A DNA stretch of 64,000 bases, taken from Alphaproteobacteria bacterium (GTDB lineage Bacteria; Myxococcota_A; UBA796; GCA-2862545). Position numbers and translations under genes: made by a program. Under the pieces are notes generated by a model, which was not told the origin of the DNA, made no database searches, and worked only from the letters and a program-made list of their open reading frames with translations. Where the stretch lies: positions 29,722 through 93,721 of the forward strand of contig JACKEP010000021.1 of NCBI GenBank assembly GCA_020632915.1. Reading direction: 5' to 3'. Shown here piece by piece: positions 10,200 to 20,682 of this stretch (positions within the stretch are counted from its first letter, which is position 1; each line of letters opens with the position of its first letter).

Positions 10200-10373
10200 C
10201 GGCCTGGGCCACGCGCCTGCGCCACCGCGATCGGTACCGGCAAGGTGTGCCGGCGACGCGGAAGCCACCGGGCGTCACCGCCGCGCTCCGGGCCAACGTC
10301 GCACATCGGTACCCGTGACGGAAACCGTCGACAGGACCGCAACTCGCGACGTTCCGGTCCGATAGGACCCTGG

Positions 10374-10379
10374 TATGAT
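10374..10379 (+). promoter_or_regulatory. candidate -10 element for the secretion ATPase gene
   Basis: TATGAT, 38 bases before the GTG start of the ATPase gene and preceded by CCGATA at 10359-10364, the arrangement also seen before the gene at 8836. It suggests the ATPase has its own promoter with the same control as the platform genes. The rest of 10200-10417 shows no other clear element. Confidence 0.4.
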
Positions 10380-10417
10380 GTCCTGCGGGACTGCTGTGCG
10401 CGCTTCAGGAGGATCAC

Positions 10418-11668
10418 GTGGGCCTGATGGACTGGATCGTTCGACGTTCGGACGCTGCCCCGGCGGCCCGGACCGCGGCCCCCGCCCCCGTCGACGTCCG
10501 GGTGCACAGCGGCGCCTCGGGCCCGGGCATCTACGAGATCCCGCGTGAGGTCATCGCCCAGGGCGGTCGCGCGGTCCTCGACTTCCTGCTCGAGGACGAC
10601 CAGCTCGAGGAGCTCATGCACAACGGCTCCAACGAGCCGCTCCTCGTCTTCCACCAGGTCCACGGCACGTGCCGCGTGAACTACACGCTCGACCTGCACA
10701 CCTGTCAGGACTTCATCGACGAGATCGTGTCCGCGGCCGACGCCCGCCTCGACGAGGACCACCCGCTGTTCGACGGCAGCCTCCCCGACGGCAGCCGCGT
10801 CAACATCGCCGTGCCCCCGGTCACGCGCTCCGGCCCGTCGATCACCGTCCGCAAGTTCAAGAAGCGCGCGATCACCATCCCCGAGATGATCCGCGGCAAC
10901 ACGCTGTCGGCCGAGGCCGCCGCCTACCTGTGGCTGGTGATGGACGGCTTCGGGGCCAAGGCCGCGAACGTGCTCGTCGTCGGCGGCACCGGCTCGGGCA
11001 AGACCACCCTGCTCAACGCGCTGTCCTGGTACATCCCCAACCGCGACCGCATCGTCATCATCGAGGACACCCAGGAGCTCGTCGTCCCCCAGCCGAACGT
11101 GGTCCGCATGATCACCACCGAGTCGGCCGACATGGACAAGCTGCTGGTCAACTCGCTGCGCATGCGCCCCGACCGCATCCTCGTCGGCGAGGTCCGCGGG
11201 CCCGAGGCCCGCACGCTGTTCGGCGCCATGAACACCGGCCACGACGGCTGCGTGGGCACGCTCCACGCCAACTCCGCCCGCGAGTCGCTCCACCGCGCGA
11301 TGAACGCCCCGATGTCGGTGCCGCTGTCCCAGCTGGTCGGCCTCGACCTGGTCGTGGTCACCGAGCTGCGGCGCACGCCCGGCGGCGCCCAGCGTCAGGT
11401 CATCGAGATCACCGAGGTCAGCGGCCTCGGCGAAGACAGCGCGCGCCTCAACCAGCTGTTCGTCCGCGACCACCTGGTCGGCGAGCTGCAGTCCACGGGC
11501 ATCCCGTCGCGCCTGCGCTCCGAGATCTGCCGCAGCGCCGGCATCCGCTCCGACGAGTTCCAGCGCATGGTCACGGCCCGCGCGCGCATGCTCGAGCGCA
11601 TCGCGTCGCAGCGTGGCGACCTCGACACCGCCTTCCTGCGCCTGCTCGAGAACCCGCCGCAGGCCTGA
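10418..11668 (+). CDS. secretion/pilus assembly ATPase, CpaF/FlaI type
   Basis: Hexameric cytoplasmic ATPase that powers type IV pilus-like or Tad-like filament assembly. In the 416-residue product, the Walker A GGTGSGKTT lies at 189-197, the Walker B DRILVGEVRG at 252-261 and the His box with GCVGTLHANSA ends near 287; the N-terminal region carries the CpaF-type SITVRKF before the core. No zinc tetracysteine of the PilB/GspE type is present, which favours the TadA/CpaF/FlaI branch. The GTG start is set by AGGAGG at 10407-10412. The two platform genes lie just upstream. No pilin, secretin or CpaE/TadZ gene is in the neighbourhood; the nearest candidate prepilin peptidase is 19 kb away at 31059. 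Confidence 0.88.
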   Translation: MGLMDWIVRRSDAAPAARTAAPAPVDVRVHSGASGPGIYEIPREVIAQGGRAVLDFLLEDDQLEELMHNGSNEPLLVFHQVHGTCRVNYTLDLHTCQDFIDEIVSAADARLDEDHPLFDGSLPDGSRVNIAVPPVTRSGPSITVRKFKKRAITIPEMIRGNTLSAEAAAYLWLVMDGFGAKAANVLVVGGTGSGKTTLLNALSWYIPNRDRIVIIEDTQELVVPQPNVVRMITTESADMDKLLVNSLRMRPDRILVGEVRGPEARTLFGAMNTGHDGCVGTLHANSARESLHRAMNAPMSVPLSQLVGLDLVVVTELRRTPGGAQRQVIEITEVSGLGEDSARLNQLFVRDHLVGELQSTGIPSRLRSEICRSAGIRSDEFQRMVTARARMLERIASQRGDLDTAFLRLLENPPQA

Positions 11669-11735
11669 TCCCGTCGGCCCCGTCCCCTCACGGGGCGTGG
11701 GCCCGCACCCCGCGGGGGCGTGCTGTGGCCGCGGC

Positions 11736-12101
11736 CTACAGGCGGCGGTTGTCGCCCACCACCGGCATCCGCGGGTAGGGGCACTGCGAGTACACCTCGA
11801 GGCACGAGTCCGGGTACTCGGGGTCGACGCCGTCGCAGCCCACGAGCTGCAGGTCGGAGATGCACGTCTCGGCGGCCTCGGCGTCGTAGCCGCACTCGGG
11901 CGGGCTCGGGTAGGCCTGGTTGCGCAGGAACGACATGCACTCGCGCATCTGCACCGCGCGCGTCATCTCGTCGGAGGCGCAGATCACGTAGGCGTCGCAG
12001 TGGAGCAGCTCGTAGTCGACGATGAAGTCGTTCTCCTCGAGCCCCTTGCAGCCCGTGAGGACGGCGAGAGACGCGGCGGCCGCGACGGCGAAGCGATGCA
12101 T
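11736..12101 (-). CDS. small cysteine-rich lipoprotein
   Basis: A 121-residue exported protein of unknown function. MHRFAVAAAASLAVLTGC is a lipoprotein signal with the lipobox LTGC, so the mature protein should be anchored in the envelope. The mature part is acidic and holds nine further cysteines (for example LHCDAYVICASDEM and ETCISDLQLVGCDG), likely disulfide-bonded outside the cytoplasm. The start is the ATG before HRFAV; an in-frame upstream extension lacks signal-peptide character. A minus-strand TAGACG about 40 bases upstream could be its -10. The cysteine spacing resembles the small lipoprotein at 47399 only loosely. Confidence 0.75.
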   Translation of the reverse strand: MHRFAVAAAASLAVLTGCKGLEENDFIVDYELLHCDAYVICASDEMTRAVQMRECMSFLRNQAYPSPPECGYDAEAAETCISDLQLVGCDGVDPEYPDSCLEVYSQCPYPRMPVVGDNRRL

Positions 12102-12209
12102 GCGCACTCCAGCTGCGGGGACGGGCCCCGGCGATGGTCGTCTATGCCCCACCGGGGCCGCGAGATCAACCCGCACGGCCCGTGGGGGTTCGCCGGATCA
12201 CCGCCGCCG

Positions 12210-12599
12210 CTAGAAGCGCGTCTCCCACAGGCGGGTGGCGATCTTGCCGACGAACAGCGGATCCAGCCGCAGGTTGCTCTGGATCGCCTCGAGCTCGCCG
12301 TCGTCGAGCCAGATCCCGTGCTCGCGGCACCAGTCGATGTGGACGTCGTGGTGCTTGACGATCTCCATCTGCTTGCCGCACACCGGGCACGACAGGCGAC
12401 GGGACGGATCGACCGGCGGACGCTGCTCGCGACGGAACAGATCGGACAGCATCCACGACGGCTCGTCGTGCCGCTGCGCCTCGGTGATCAGGTAGAGCTC
12501 ACCCTTGTCGAGCCACACCCCGTGCTCGGACAGGTCGACCTCGACCCCCTGGATCTTCTTGCGTTCCATCGGGCTGCCGTCGATCGGACAGGTGCGCAT
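12210..12599 (-). CDS. zf-TFIIB family protein with two zinc-finger-like repeats
   Basis: A 129-residue cytoplasmic protein with two copies of the zf-TFIIB motif: MRTCPIDGSPM...HGVWLDKGEL at the N-terminus and LSCPVCGKQM...HGIWLDDGEL in the second half. Family members normally have four cysteines per finger. Here the first copy keeps only one Cys (CPID, then LSEHG) and the second keeps three with a His nearby (CPVC, WCREHG), so zinc binding by the first copy is doubtful. Function in this family is not established. A strong GGGAGG precedes the ATG, and TAAGCG lies about 25 bases upstream as a possible -10. Confidence 0.8.
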   Translation of the reverse strand: MRTCPIDGSPMERKKIQGVEVDLSEHGVWLDKGELYLITEAQRHDEPSWMLSDLFRREQRPPVDPSRRLSCPVCGKQMEIVKHHDVHIDWCREHGIWLDDGELEAIQSNLRLDPLFVGKIATRLWETRF

Positions 12600-12760
12600 C
12601 TTCCCTCCCGCGGTTGCCCCCGCTTACCGCGCGACCCCGCAGCGGCCAACCGCACGGGGCAGACGCCCCCGCAGACCGTGCCGGCAGCGCGAGGCGCCTG
12701 TAGCGCGTTTGACGCGTTGGACGGGGGCACGCGGCGGCGCGCCCCCACCTGGACCCGGGA

Positions 12761-13342
12761 TCAGCCCAGGTTCTTGTTGGCGAAGTCCCAGTTGACCAGG
12801 GCCCACCAGCCGTCGATGTACTTCGCCCGCGCGTTGCGGTAGTCGACGTAGTAGGCATGCTCCCAGACGTCGCACGTGAGCACGGGCTTCTTGCCGTCGG
12901 TGAGCGGGCAGCCGGCGTTGGCCGTGGTGACGATCTCGAGCGCGCCGGAGGCGTCGGCGACGAGCCAGGCCCAGCCCGAGCCGAACTGACCGGCGGCCGC
13001 GGCGGAGAACTTCGTCTTGAACGCGTCGAACGAGCCGAAGGCCGCATCGATCGCCGTGGCGATGGCGCCGGTGGGGGCGCCGCCGCCCGACGGGCTCATG
13101 CTGTGCCAGTAGAAGGTGTGGTTCCACACCTGGGCCGCGTTGTTGAACACGCCGCCGGACGTGGACGTGACCAGGGCCTCCAGCGACTTGCCCTGCAGGC
13201 TCGGGTCGGCCTCGACGAACTTGTTGAGGTTGGCGACGTAGGCGGCGTGGTGCTTGCCGTGGTGGAAGTCCAGCGTCTCTTCGGAGATGTGGGGCGCGAG
13301 CGCCGTCTTGGCGTAGGGAAGGGCGGGGAGCTCGAAGGCCAT
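12761..13342 (-). CDS. sodB: superoxide dismutase, Fe type
   Basis: Converts superoxide to oxygen and hydrogen peroxide in the cytoplasm. The 193-residue sequence is full length. FELPALPYAKTALAPHIS and the FHHGKHHAAYV helix give the first metal His; the second His lies in AQVWNHTFYWHSMSP; the last two ligands are in DVWEHAYYVDYRNARAKYI. AAGQFGSGWAWLV with Gln in the outer sphere is typical of the iron enzymes. The start is the ATG before AFELP with AGAGG upstream. A much longer open frame extends upstream on this strand but is antisense to nothing recognisable and overlaps rlmN, so I discard it. Confidence 0.95.
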   Translation of the reverse strand: MAFELPALPYAKTALAPHISEETLDFHHGKHHAAYVANLNKFVEADPSLQGKSLEALVTSTSGGVFNNAAQVWNHTFYWHSMSPSGGGAPTGAIATAIDAAFGSFDAFKTKFSAAAAGQFGSGWAWLVADASGALEIVTTANAGCPLTDGKKPVLTCDVWEHAYYVDYRNARAKYIDGWWALVNWDFANKNLG

Positions 13343-13518
13343 GGGAACCTCTGCGCAGGGGTGAGAGCGTGTGCCCGGAGCAGGGTCCGGGCGTCGGTGC
13401 CCGCGTCCGACCGGGGACGGCCGGCGCGCGCGGCGAGGGTCAGGCTGTAATCGATGCCACGCCTGCCGCCACCCGCCCCCGGGGGCCGTCACCCCAGGGG
13501 ACAGAGCGTGACAGCCCG

Positions 13519-14577
13519 CTACGCCTGCGGCCCCGCCGCGGGCGTCCGGCGGGCCAGCACCTTGCTCTTGAGCTGCCCGCAGCCGGCGTCGATGTCGATG
13601 CCGCGCCGCACCCGCACGGTGGCGGGCACGCCGTGGCGGGCCAGCACCTCGATGAACCGCTCCGCCTGGGGCACTTCGGTGGGGGCGCCGTCGTAGCCGC
13701 CGGTGGGGTTGAGCGGGATGAGGTTGACGTGGCACGGGATGCCCGCGAGGGCGCGGCCGAGGCGGTCGGCGGTGGCGTCGTCGTCGTTGCGCCCGGCGAT
13801 GAGCGCCCACTCGAACGAGACGCGCCGCCCACTGGCGTCGGTGTAGTCCTTGCAGGCGGCGAGGAGCTCGGCGACGGGCCAGCGCCGGTTGATCGGCATG
13901 AGCGCGCTGCGGGCGGTGTCGTCGACCTCGTGCAGGCTCACCGCCAGGGTGACCTGAAGGCCCTCCTCGGCGAACCGGCGGATCATCGGCACGAGGCCCA
14001 CCGTGGACACGGTGATGTGGCGCGCGCCGATGCCGAGCTCGCCCATCAGCCGTCGGATGGCCTCGAGCACGGCCTCGTAGTTGTGGAAGGGCTCGCCCAT
14101 GCCCATCAGCACCACGTTGGACAGGCGCTCGCCCCGCAGCGTGAGCTCCTGGGAGAACCGCAGCGCCTGCTCGTAGATCTCGGTGGACGTGAGGTGACGG
14201 GCGAAGCCCATCTGGCCCGTGGCGCAGAACACGCACGCCATCGCGCAGCCCGCCTGGGACGAGATGCACGCGGTGCGGCGGCCGTCGCGGTAGGGCATCA
14301 GGACGGACTCGACGAGCTGGCCGTCGTGGAGCCGCAGCAGGCGCTTGACCGTGCCGTCGCGGCTCGCCTGCTCGGTGACCACCTCCAGGCTGCCGAGCGT
14401 GGTCTCGGCGGCGAGGCGCTCCCGCAGGGCCTTGGACAGGTCGGTCATGCCGTCGAACGACATCGCGCCGCGCTCGTAGAGCCAGGCCCGGATCTGCCTG
14501 GCACGGAAGCGCTTCTCGCCCCAGCCGACGAGCAGGTCGCCGAGCTCGGCCTCCGACAGCGTGTACAGGTCGACCAC
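13519..14577 (-). CDS. rlmN: dual-specificity 23S rRNA/tRNA adenine C2 methyltransferase RlmN
   Basis: Radical SAM enzyme that methylates C2 of A2503 in 23S rRNA and A37 of some tRNAs. The 352-residue product has the radical SAM motif CAMACVFCATG (CxxxCxxC), the upstream SVLMPYRDGRRTACISSQAGC region, VVLMGMGEP, and SLHEVDDTARSALMPINRRWP. The methyl-carrying Cys lies in DAGCGQL near the C-terminus. The open frame extends over 700 codons upstream, but homology begins at VVDLYTLSEAEL and a GGAGG sits just before the GTG at 14577. It is divergent from the small membrane protein gene at 14656. Confidence 0.95.
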   Translation of the reverse strand: MVDLYTLSEAELGDLLVGWGEKRFRARQIRAWLYERGAMSFDGMTDLSKALRERLAAETTLGSLEVVTEQASRDGTVKRLLRLHDGQLVESVLMPYRDGRRTACISSQAGCAMACVFCATGQMGFARHLTSTEIYEQALRFSQELTLRGERLSNVVLMGMGEPFHNYEAVLEAIRRLMGELGIGARHITVSTVGLVPMIRRFAEEGLQVTLAVSLHEVDDTARSALMPINRRWPVAELLAACKDYTDASGRRVSFEWALIAGRNDDDATADRLGRALAGIPCHVNLIPLNPTGGYDGAPTEVPQAERFIEVLARHGVPATVRVRRGIDIDAGCGQLKSKVLARRTPAAGPQA

Positions 14578-14655
14578 GACGCCTCCACGCCGCCGCCCTA
14601 TCGCGGAGGCCGCCCCCGGCACCGCCACGGGGTATCCTCCCCTCGGAGGGATGCC

Positions 14656-14898
14656 GTGGCGCTCGTCGGACTGGTGGTGTGGGTGCTGATGATCGGCGCG
14701 GCCATCCAGGCGGGACGCGCCTGGGGCACCGCCGCGGGGCTGGGCACGATGATCGGCCTGTTCGTGGTGGGCTGGTTCGTGCCGTGGGGCCTGTTCGGCT
14801 GGATCGGTGGCCTGCTCGGCTACCTGGCGCTCGCCGGCACCTCCGTGGCCATCGGCGTGCGCGCCGAGAACGCGATGCAGCGTCGACTCGAGGGCTGA
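14656..14898 (+). CDS. small hydrophobic membrane protein
   Basis: An 80-residue protein with two or three membrane segments (VALVGLVVWVLMIGAAIQAG, then IGLFVVGWFVPWGLFGWIGG and LGYLALAGTSVAIGV) and a short charged tail. No family recognised. The GTG start follows CGGAGGG by six bases; TATCCT about 20 bases upstream could be the -10. It ends 3 bases before the GT2 glycosyltransferase start, so it probably heads a three-gene transcript with the two sugar-related genes that follow. Confidence 0.7.
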   Translation: MALVGLVVWVLMIGAAIQAGRAWGTAAGLGTMIGLFVVGWFVPWGLFGWIGGLLGYLALAGTSVAIGVRAENAMQRRLEG

Positions 14899-14901
14899 CC
14901 G

Positions 14902-15597
14902 ATGACCGTCCCGTTCGTGTCGGTGCTGGTGCCGACGCAGGACCGCCGCACCTTCCTGCCCCAGCTGCTGCGCTACTTCCGCGCCCAGACCTGGCCCGCG
15001 GATCGGCTGGAGCTCGTCGTCGTCGACGACGGGCGCGACCCCGTCGCCGATCTCGTGGCCGGCGACCGCCGCATCACCTACGCGGCCCTGCCCACGAAGG
15101 TGCCGCTCGGCACCAAGCGCAACCACCTCGTCGAGCTCGCGAAGGGCGAGATCCTCGTCCACATGGACGACGACGACTGGTACCCGCCCGAGCGCGTCGC
15201 GCGTGCCGTCGCCGCCCTGCACGACACCGGTGCCGACGTCGTCGGACGCTCGGATCTGGCGTTCTGGGATCGCGGCACCCAGGCCGTCCACCTGCTCCCG
15301 CGCATCGGTCCCAAGCACGCCTGCGCGTCCACGATGGCCTACCGCCGCTCCTACTGGGACAAGGTCAAGTTCGCGCCCGACCCCCACGGCGAGGAGCGCC
15401 AGTTCCTCAAGTGCTTCGACGCCCACCTCGCCCAGCTCCCGGGTGAGCCGTGGGACACCGTGCTGGGCATCTCCCACGGCGCGAACGTCCGGCCGAAGAA
15501 CACCACGCTCGCGCGCCTGCCGATCGCCCTGGCCGACGTGGTCACGGATGCCGACGACCGCGCGTTCTACCTGAACCTCGAAGACGACGACTGGTAG
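14902..15597 (+). CDS. family 2 glycosyltransferase
   Basis: GT-A fold sugar transferase, 231 residues. PFVSVLVPTQDRRTFLPQLL and LELVVVDDGRDPVADLV form the nucleotide-sugar half; the metal-binding DxD is the unusual run HMDDDDWYPPERVARAV; PLGTKRNHLVELAKGEILVH is a typical GT2 stretch. The C-terminus repeats an acidic patch (LEDDDW). No membrane segment is present, so it should act at the cytoplasmic side. It sits between a small membrane protein and the radical-SAM-like/GT-B fusion with spacers of 3 and 13 bases, suggesting that all three act on one glycan or modified molecule. The substrate cannot be inferred. Confidence 0.85.
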   Translation: MTVPFVSVLVPTQDRRTFLPQLLRYFRAQTWPADRLELVVVDDGRDPVADLVAGDRRITYAALPTKVPLGTKRNHLVELAKGEILVHMDDDDWYPPERVARAVAALHDTGADVVGRSDLAFWDRGTQAVHLLPRIGPKHACASTMAYRRSYWDKVKFAPDPHGEERQFLKCFDAHLAQLPGEPWDTVLGISHGANVRPKNTTLARLPIALADVVTDADDRAFYLNLEDDDW

Positions 15598-15610
15598 GCC
15601 GGGAGCGCCG

Positions 15611-17806
15611 ATGCAGCTGCACGCCGCGGCGTGGGTGGCGCTGACCGGACCGAAGCCGGACCTCGCACCGCGCCCCTGGGAGACCATCGAACACGACCTG
15701 CTCGCCGCGCGACGCGCCGGTGTGGTCGACGTGCGGTTCGGCGGCGTCGGCGAACCCGTCGCGAGCCCCCACCTGCTGCGGGCCCTGCGCCGCGCGCGCG
15801 AGCTCGGCCTGCGGCCGCTCCTCGTCACCGATGGCGTCGCGCTCGCCACTGCCGGACGCCTCGACGCGGTGCACACCGCGGGGGCGCGTGGCGTCTTCGT
15901 CCGACTGCACGGTCCGGACGCCGACCGCCACGACGCCGTGGCCGGCACGGGCACGTTCCGCCGGGCCACCGCCACGCTGACGGCCCTCGCGGGCCACGCG
16001 CTCGACGGCGCCGCGCTGGTGGTGCTGACGCCGGTGTCGCTGACCGAGGTGGAGGGGTTCGTGGCGCTGGCCCGGGCGCTTGGCGTGTCGCTGAGGCTCG
16101 CCGGGCGCGACGGGCCCGGTCCGTCCCCGTGTCCGCCGCCCCCGCCTGCGGTGGTCGCCGCGCTCGACCTCGCCTGGTCCGCCGCCGCGCGCCTCGGCGT
16201 GCGCCTCGCGGCCGACGACCTGGCCTGGACGCCGCTCCCGCAGGTCAGCGCTGCCGCGCCCGCACCGCTCGACCCGAACCTGCTCACGCTGTTCGAGGCG
16301 GGCGCCCGTCCGCCGAGCGCGGCGATCGCCACGCGGCTGGGCGACGCCGAGGGCCTCCACGACGTCGGCACCGTGGGCCTCGCCCTCTCCGCGGCGGGGG
16401 CGCCCGCCGTCGACCTGCCGGCCTGTCTGGGCGGACGCGACCTCGACGGACCGGACGGGCGCCACCCCCAGGACGGCTGCGCGCCCTGCCCTCGGGCCGA
16501 CCGCTGCGCCGGCGTGCCCGACGCGCTCGCCGACCGCGTGACCGTGGCGCCGCTGCCGGCGTGGTCGGGCCTGCCTGCCGGCGCCCGGGTCGCCGTCCTC
16601 TGGCCGTGGGTGCACGACCGCCTGTTGGTGGCGTCCACGCTGCCGGCGCTGGCCGCCGCCCTGCAGGCACGAGGCGTCGACGCCCGGCTGCTGGGCCCGT
16701 GGGACCTCGACTTCGACCCCCACGACCTCGCCGCCACCGTGCACCACGGCCGGCTCGCGCGCGCGTGGTCGTTCGTCTATCGCACCGTCACGCGCCGTCC
16801 CGACCCGCTCGCCAACTACCGTCCGCCCGAGGGCAGCCTCGGCCACCCGTTCCGCCACGGCGTCGACGAAGCGCGGGCGGTGCAGGTGGATGCCGCGTGG
16901 TGGCGATCCCTCGATCTGTCCGCGTACGACGTCGTGATCGCGCCCGGCTACCTCCACGGGCGGCGCGCGGTGGAGCACCCGACGCTGCGCGCCGACGCGC
17001 GCGTGGTCATCGCCGACTTCCACCTGCTCGACGGCGCGCAGGCGTGGCGGACCGACCGCACGCCACCCGGCGCATCCCCGGAGCAGGCCGCCACCGCGAC
17101 GTGGTGGCCGGGCGATCGGGTCACGGTCCACAGCTGCTTCCCGCGGTTCGAGCACCTGTACCGCGCCGCCGGCGTGCCGCTGCGGCAGGTGCACTGGCGG
17201 CCCTACCCGATCCTCGGCACCCACGCGGCCCCCGGCCCGGCCCCCGCGACGTGCGCGGCGATCTTCTCCGGCGGACGCCACGCGCGGGACTTCCCCACCC
17301 TGCACGCCGCCGCCACCTCGCTGGCCGGCCGCGTCCACCCGATCCGCGTGCACGCCGAGCCGGGCGCCGTCGGACCGCCGCGTCCGCCGCTGGAGCTGCT
17401 CGGGATGGCCGAGCTGCCCCAGTTCGTCGACACGATCCGCACCAGCCGCTTCGTGGTGCTGCCGCTGGTGCACGACGTCGACCACGCCGCCGGCATCTCG
17501 GTGGCCGCGCTGGCGCTCGCGGCCGGCCGCCCGGTGGTGGCCACCGCCACGCCTGCGATGGTCGACCACCTGCGCGACGACGTCGACAGCCTGCTCGTGC
17601 CCGTCGGCGACGCCGACGCGCTCGCCCACGCGATCCTGCGGCTCGACACCGACGCCGCCCTGCTCGACCGGCTCGCCGCGGGGGCCCGCGCGTCCGGGTT
17701 GCGCCTGTCCGTCGAGGCGTGGGCGACCGAGCTGTTGCACGGCACGGCACCCGTCGCCGGCCACCTCGCGCCGGGCGCGAACGCAGGCACCGTCTACGCC
17801 TGGTAG
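15611..17806 (+). CDS. fusion of a cluster-less radical SAM/SPASM-like domain with a GT-B glycosyltransferase
   Basis: A 731-residue two-part protein. The first 305 residues look like a radical SAM enzyme that lost its catalytic cluster: FGGVGEP (43-49) matches the GGEP motif, LVTDG (71-75) matches the TNG strand, and a Cys cluster (C272, then C290, C293 and C299 in GCAPCPRADRCAGVP) resembles the SPASM-like auxiliary motif. The CxxxCxxC loop expected near residue 12 is absent (LTGPKPDLAPRPW). From about 322 onward a GT-B fold glycosyltransferase follows, with the GT4-like donor half ISVAALALAAGRPVVATATP and LLVPVGDADALAHAI. It follows the GT2 gene after 13 bases. Function is unknown: the N-terminal half may have become a binding domain while the C-terminal half transfers sugar. 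Confidence 0.7.
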   Translation: MQLHAAAWVALTGPKPDLAPRPWETIEHDLLAARRAGVVDVRFGGVGEPVASPHLLRALRRARELGLRPLLVTDGVALATAGRLDAVHTAGARGVFVRLHGPDADRHDAVAGTGTFRRATATLTALAGHALDGAALVVLTPVSLTEVEGFVALARALGVSLRLAGRDGPGPSPCPPPPPAVVAALDLAWSAAARLGVRLAADDLAWTPLPQVSAAAPAPLDPNLLTLFEAGARPPSAAIATRLGDAEGLHDVGTVGLALSAAGAPAVDLPACLGGRDLDGPDGRHPQDGCAPCPRADRCAGVPDALADRVTVAPLPAWSGLPAGARVAVLWPWVHDRLLVASTLPALAAALQARGVDARLLGPWDLDFDPHDLAATVHHGRLARAWSFVYRTVTRRPDPLANYRPPEGSLGHPFRHGVDEARAVQVDAAWWRSLDLSAYDVVIAPGYLHGRRAVEHPTLRADARVVIADFHLLDGAQAWRTDRTPPGASPEQAATATWWPGDRVTVHSCFPRFEHLYRAAGVPLRQVHWRPYPILGTHAAPGPAPATCAAIFSGGRHARDFPTLHAAATSLAGRVHPIRVHAEPGAVGPPRPPLELLGMAELPQFVDTIRTSRFVVLPLVHDVDHAAGISVAALALAAGRPVVATATPAMVDHLRDDVDSLLVPVGDADALAHAILRLDTDAALLDRLAAGARASGLRLSVEAWATELLHGTAPVAGHLAPGANAGTVYAW

Positions 17807-17928
17807 GCCGCGTCGCAGCCCGTCGCGCGGCATGGCAGGGACGGCCCCCCTCGGATACCCGTGGGCCCCGTTTCCGATCGTCGTCCCCGACCCGGGACAC
17901 CCCTGCACCGCGCACCCCGGAGCACCCC

Positions 17929-20628
<2,700 letters not shown>

Positions 20629-20682
20629 TCGGCACCGGGCGTCGGCCGGACCCGCCCCCGCGGGTTCCGCGCCCGCCCGGGC

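Noticed and set aside
8836..11668. Complete Tad pilus or type II secretion locus
   Set aside because: No secretin, pilin, TadZ or pseudopilins next to it; only motor and platform are seen.
13519..16737. 1072-codon reading of rlmN as a fusion protein
   Set aside because: The upstream 700 codons are Arg/Ser/Ala-rich shadow of the glycosyltransferase genes; a GGAGG and GTG define the true start at 14577.
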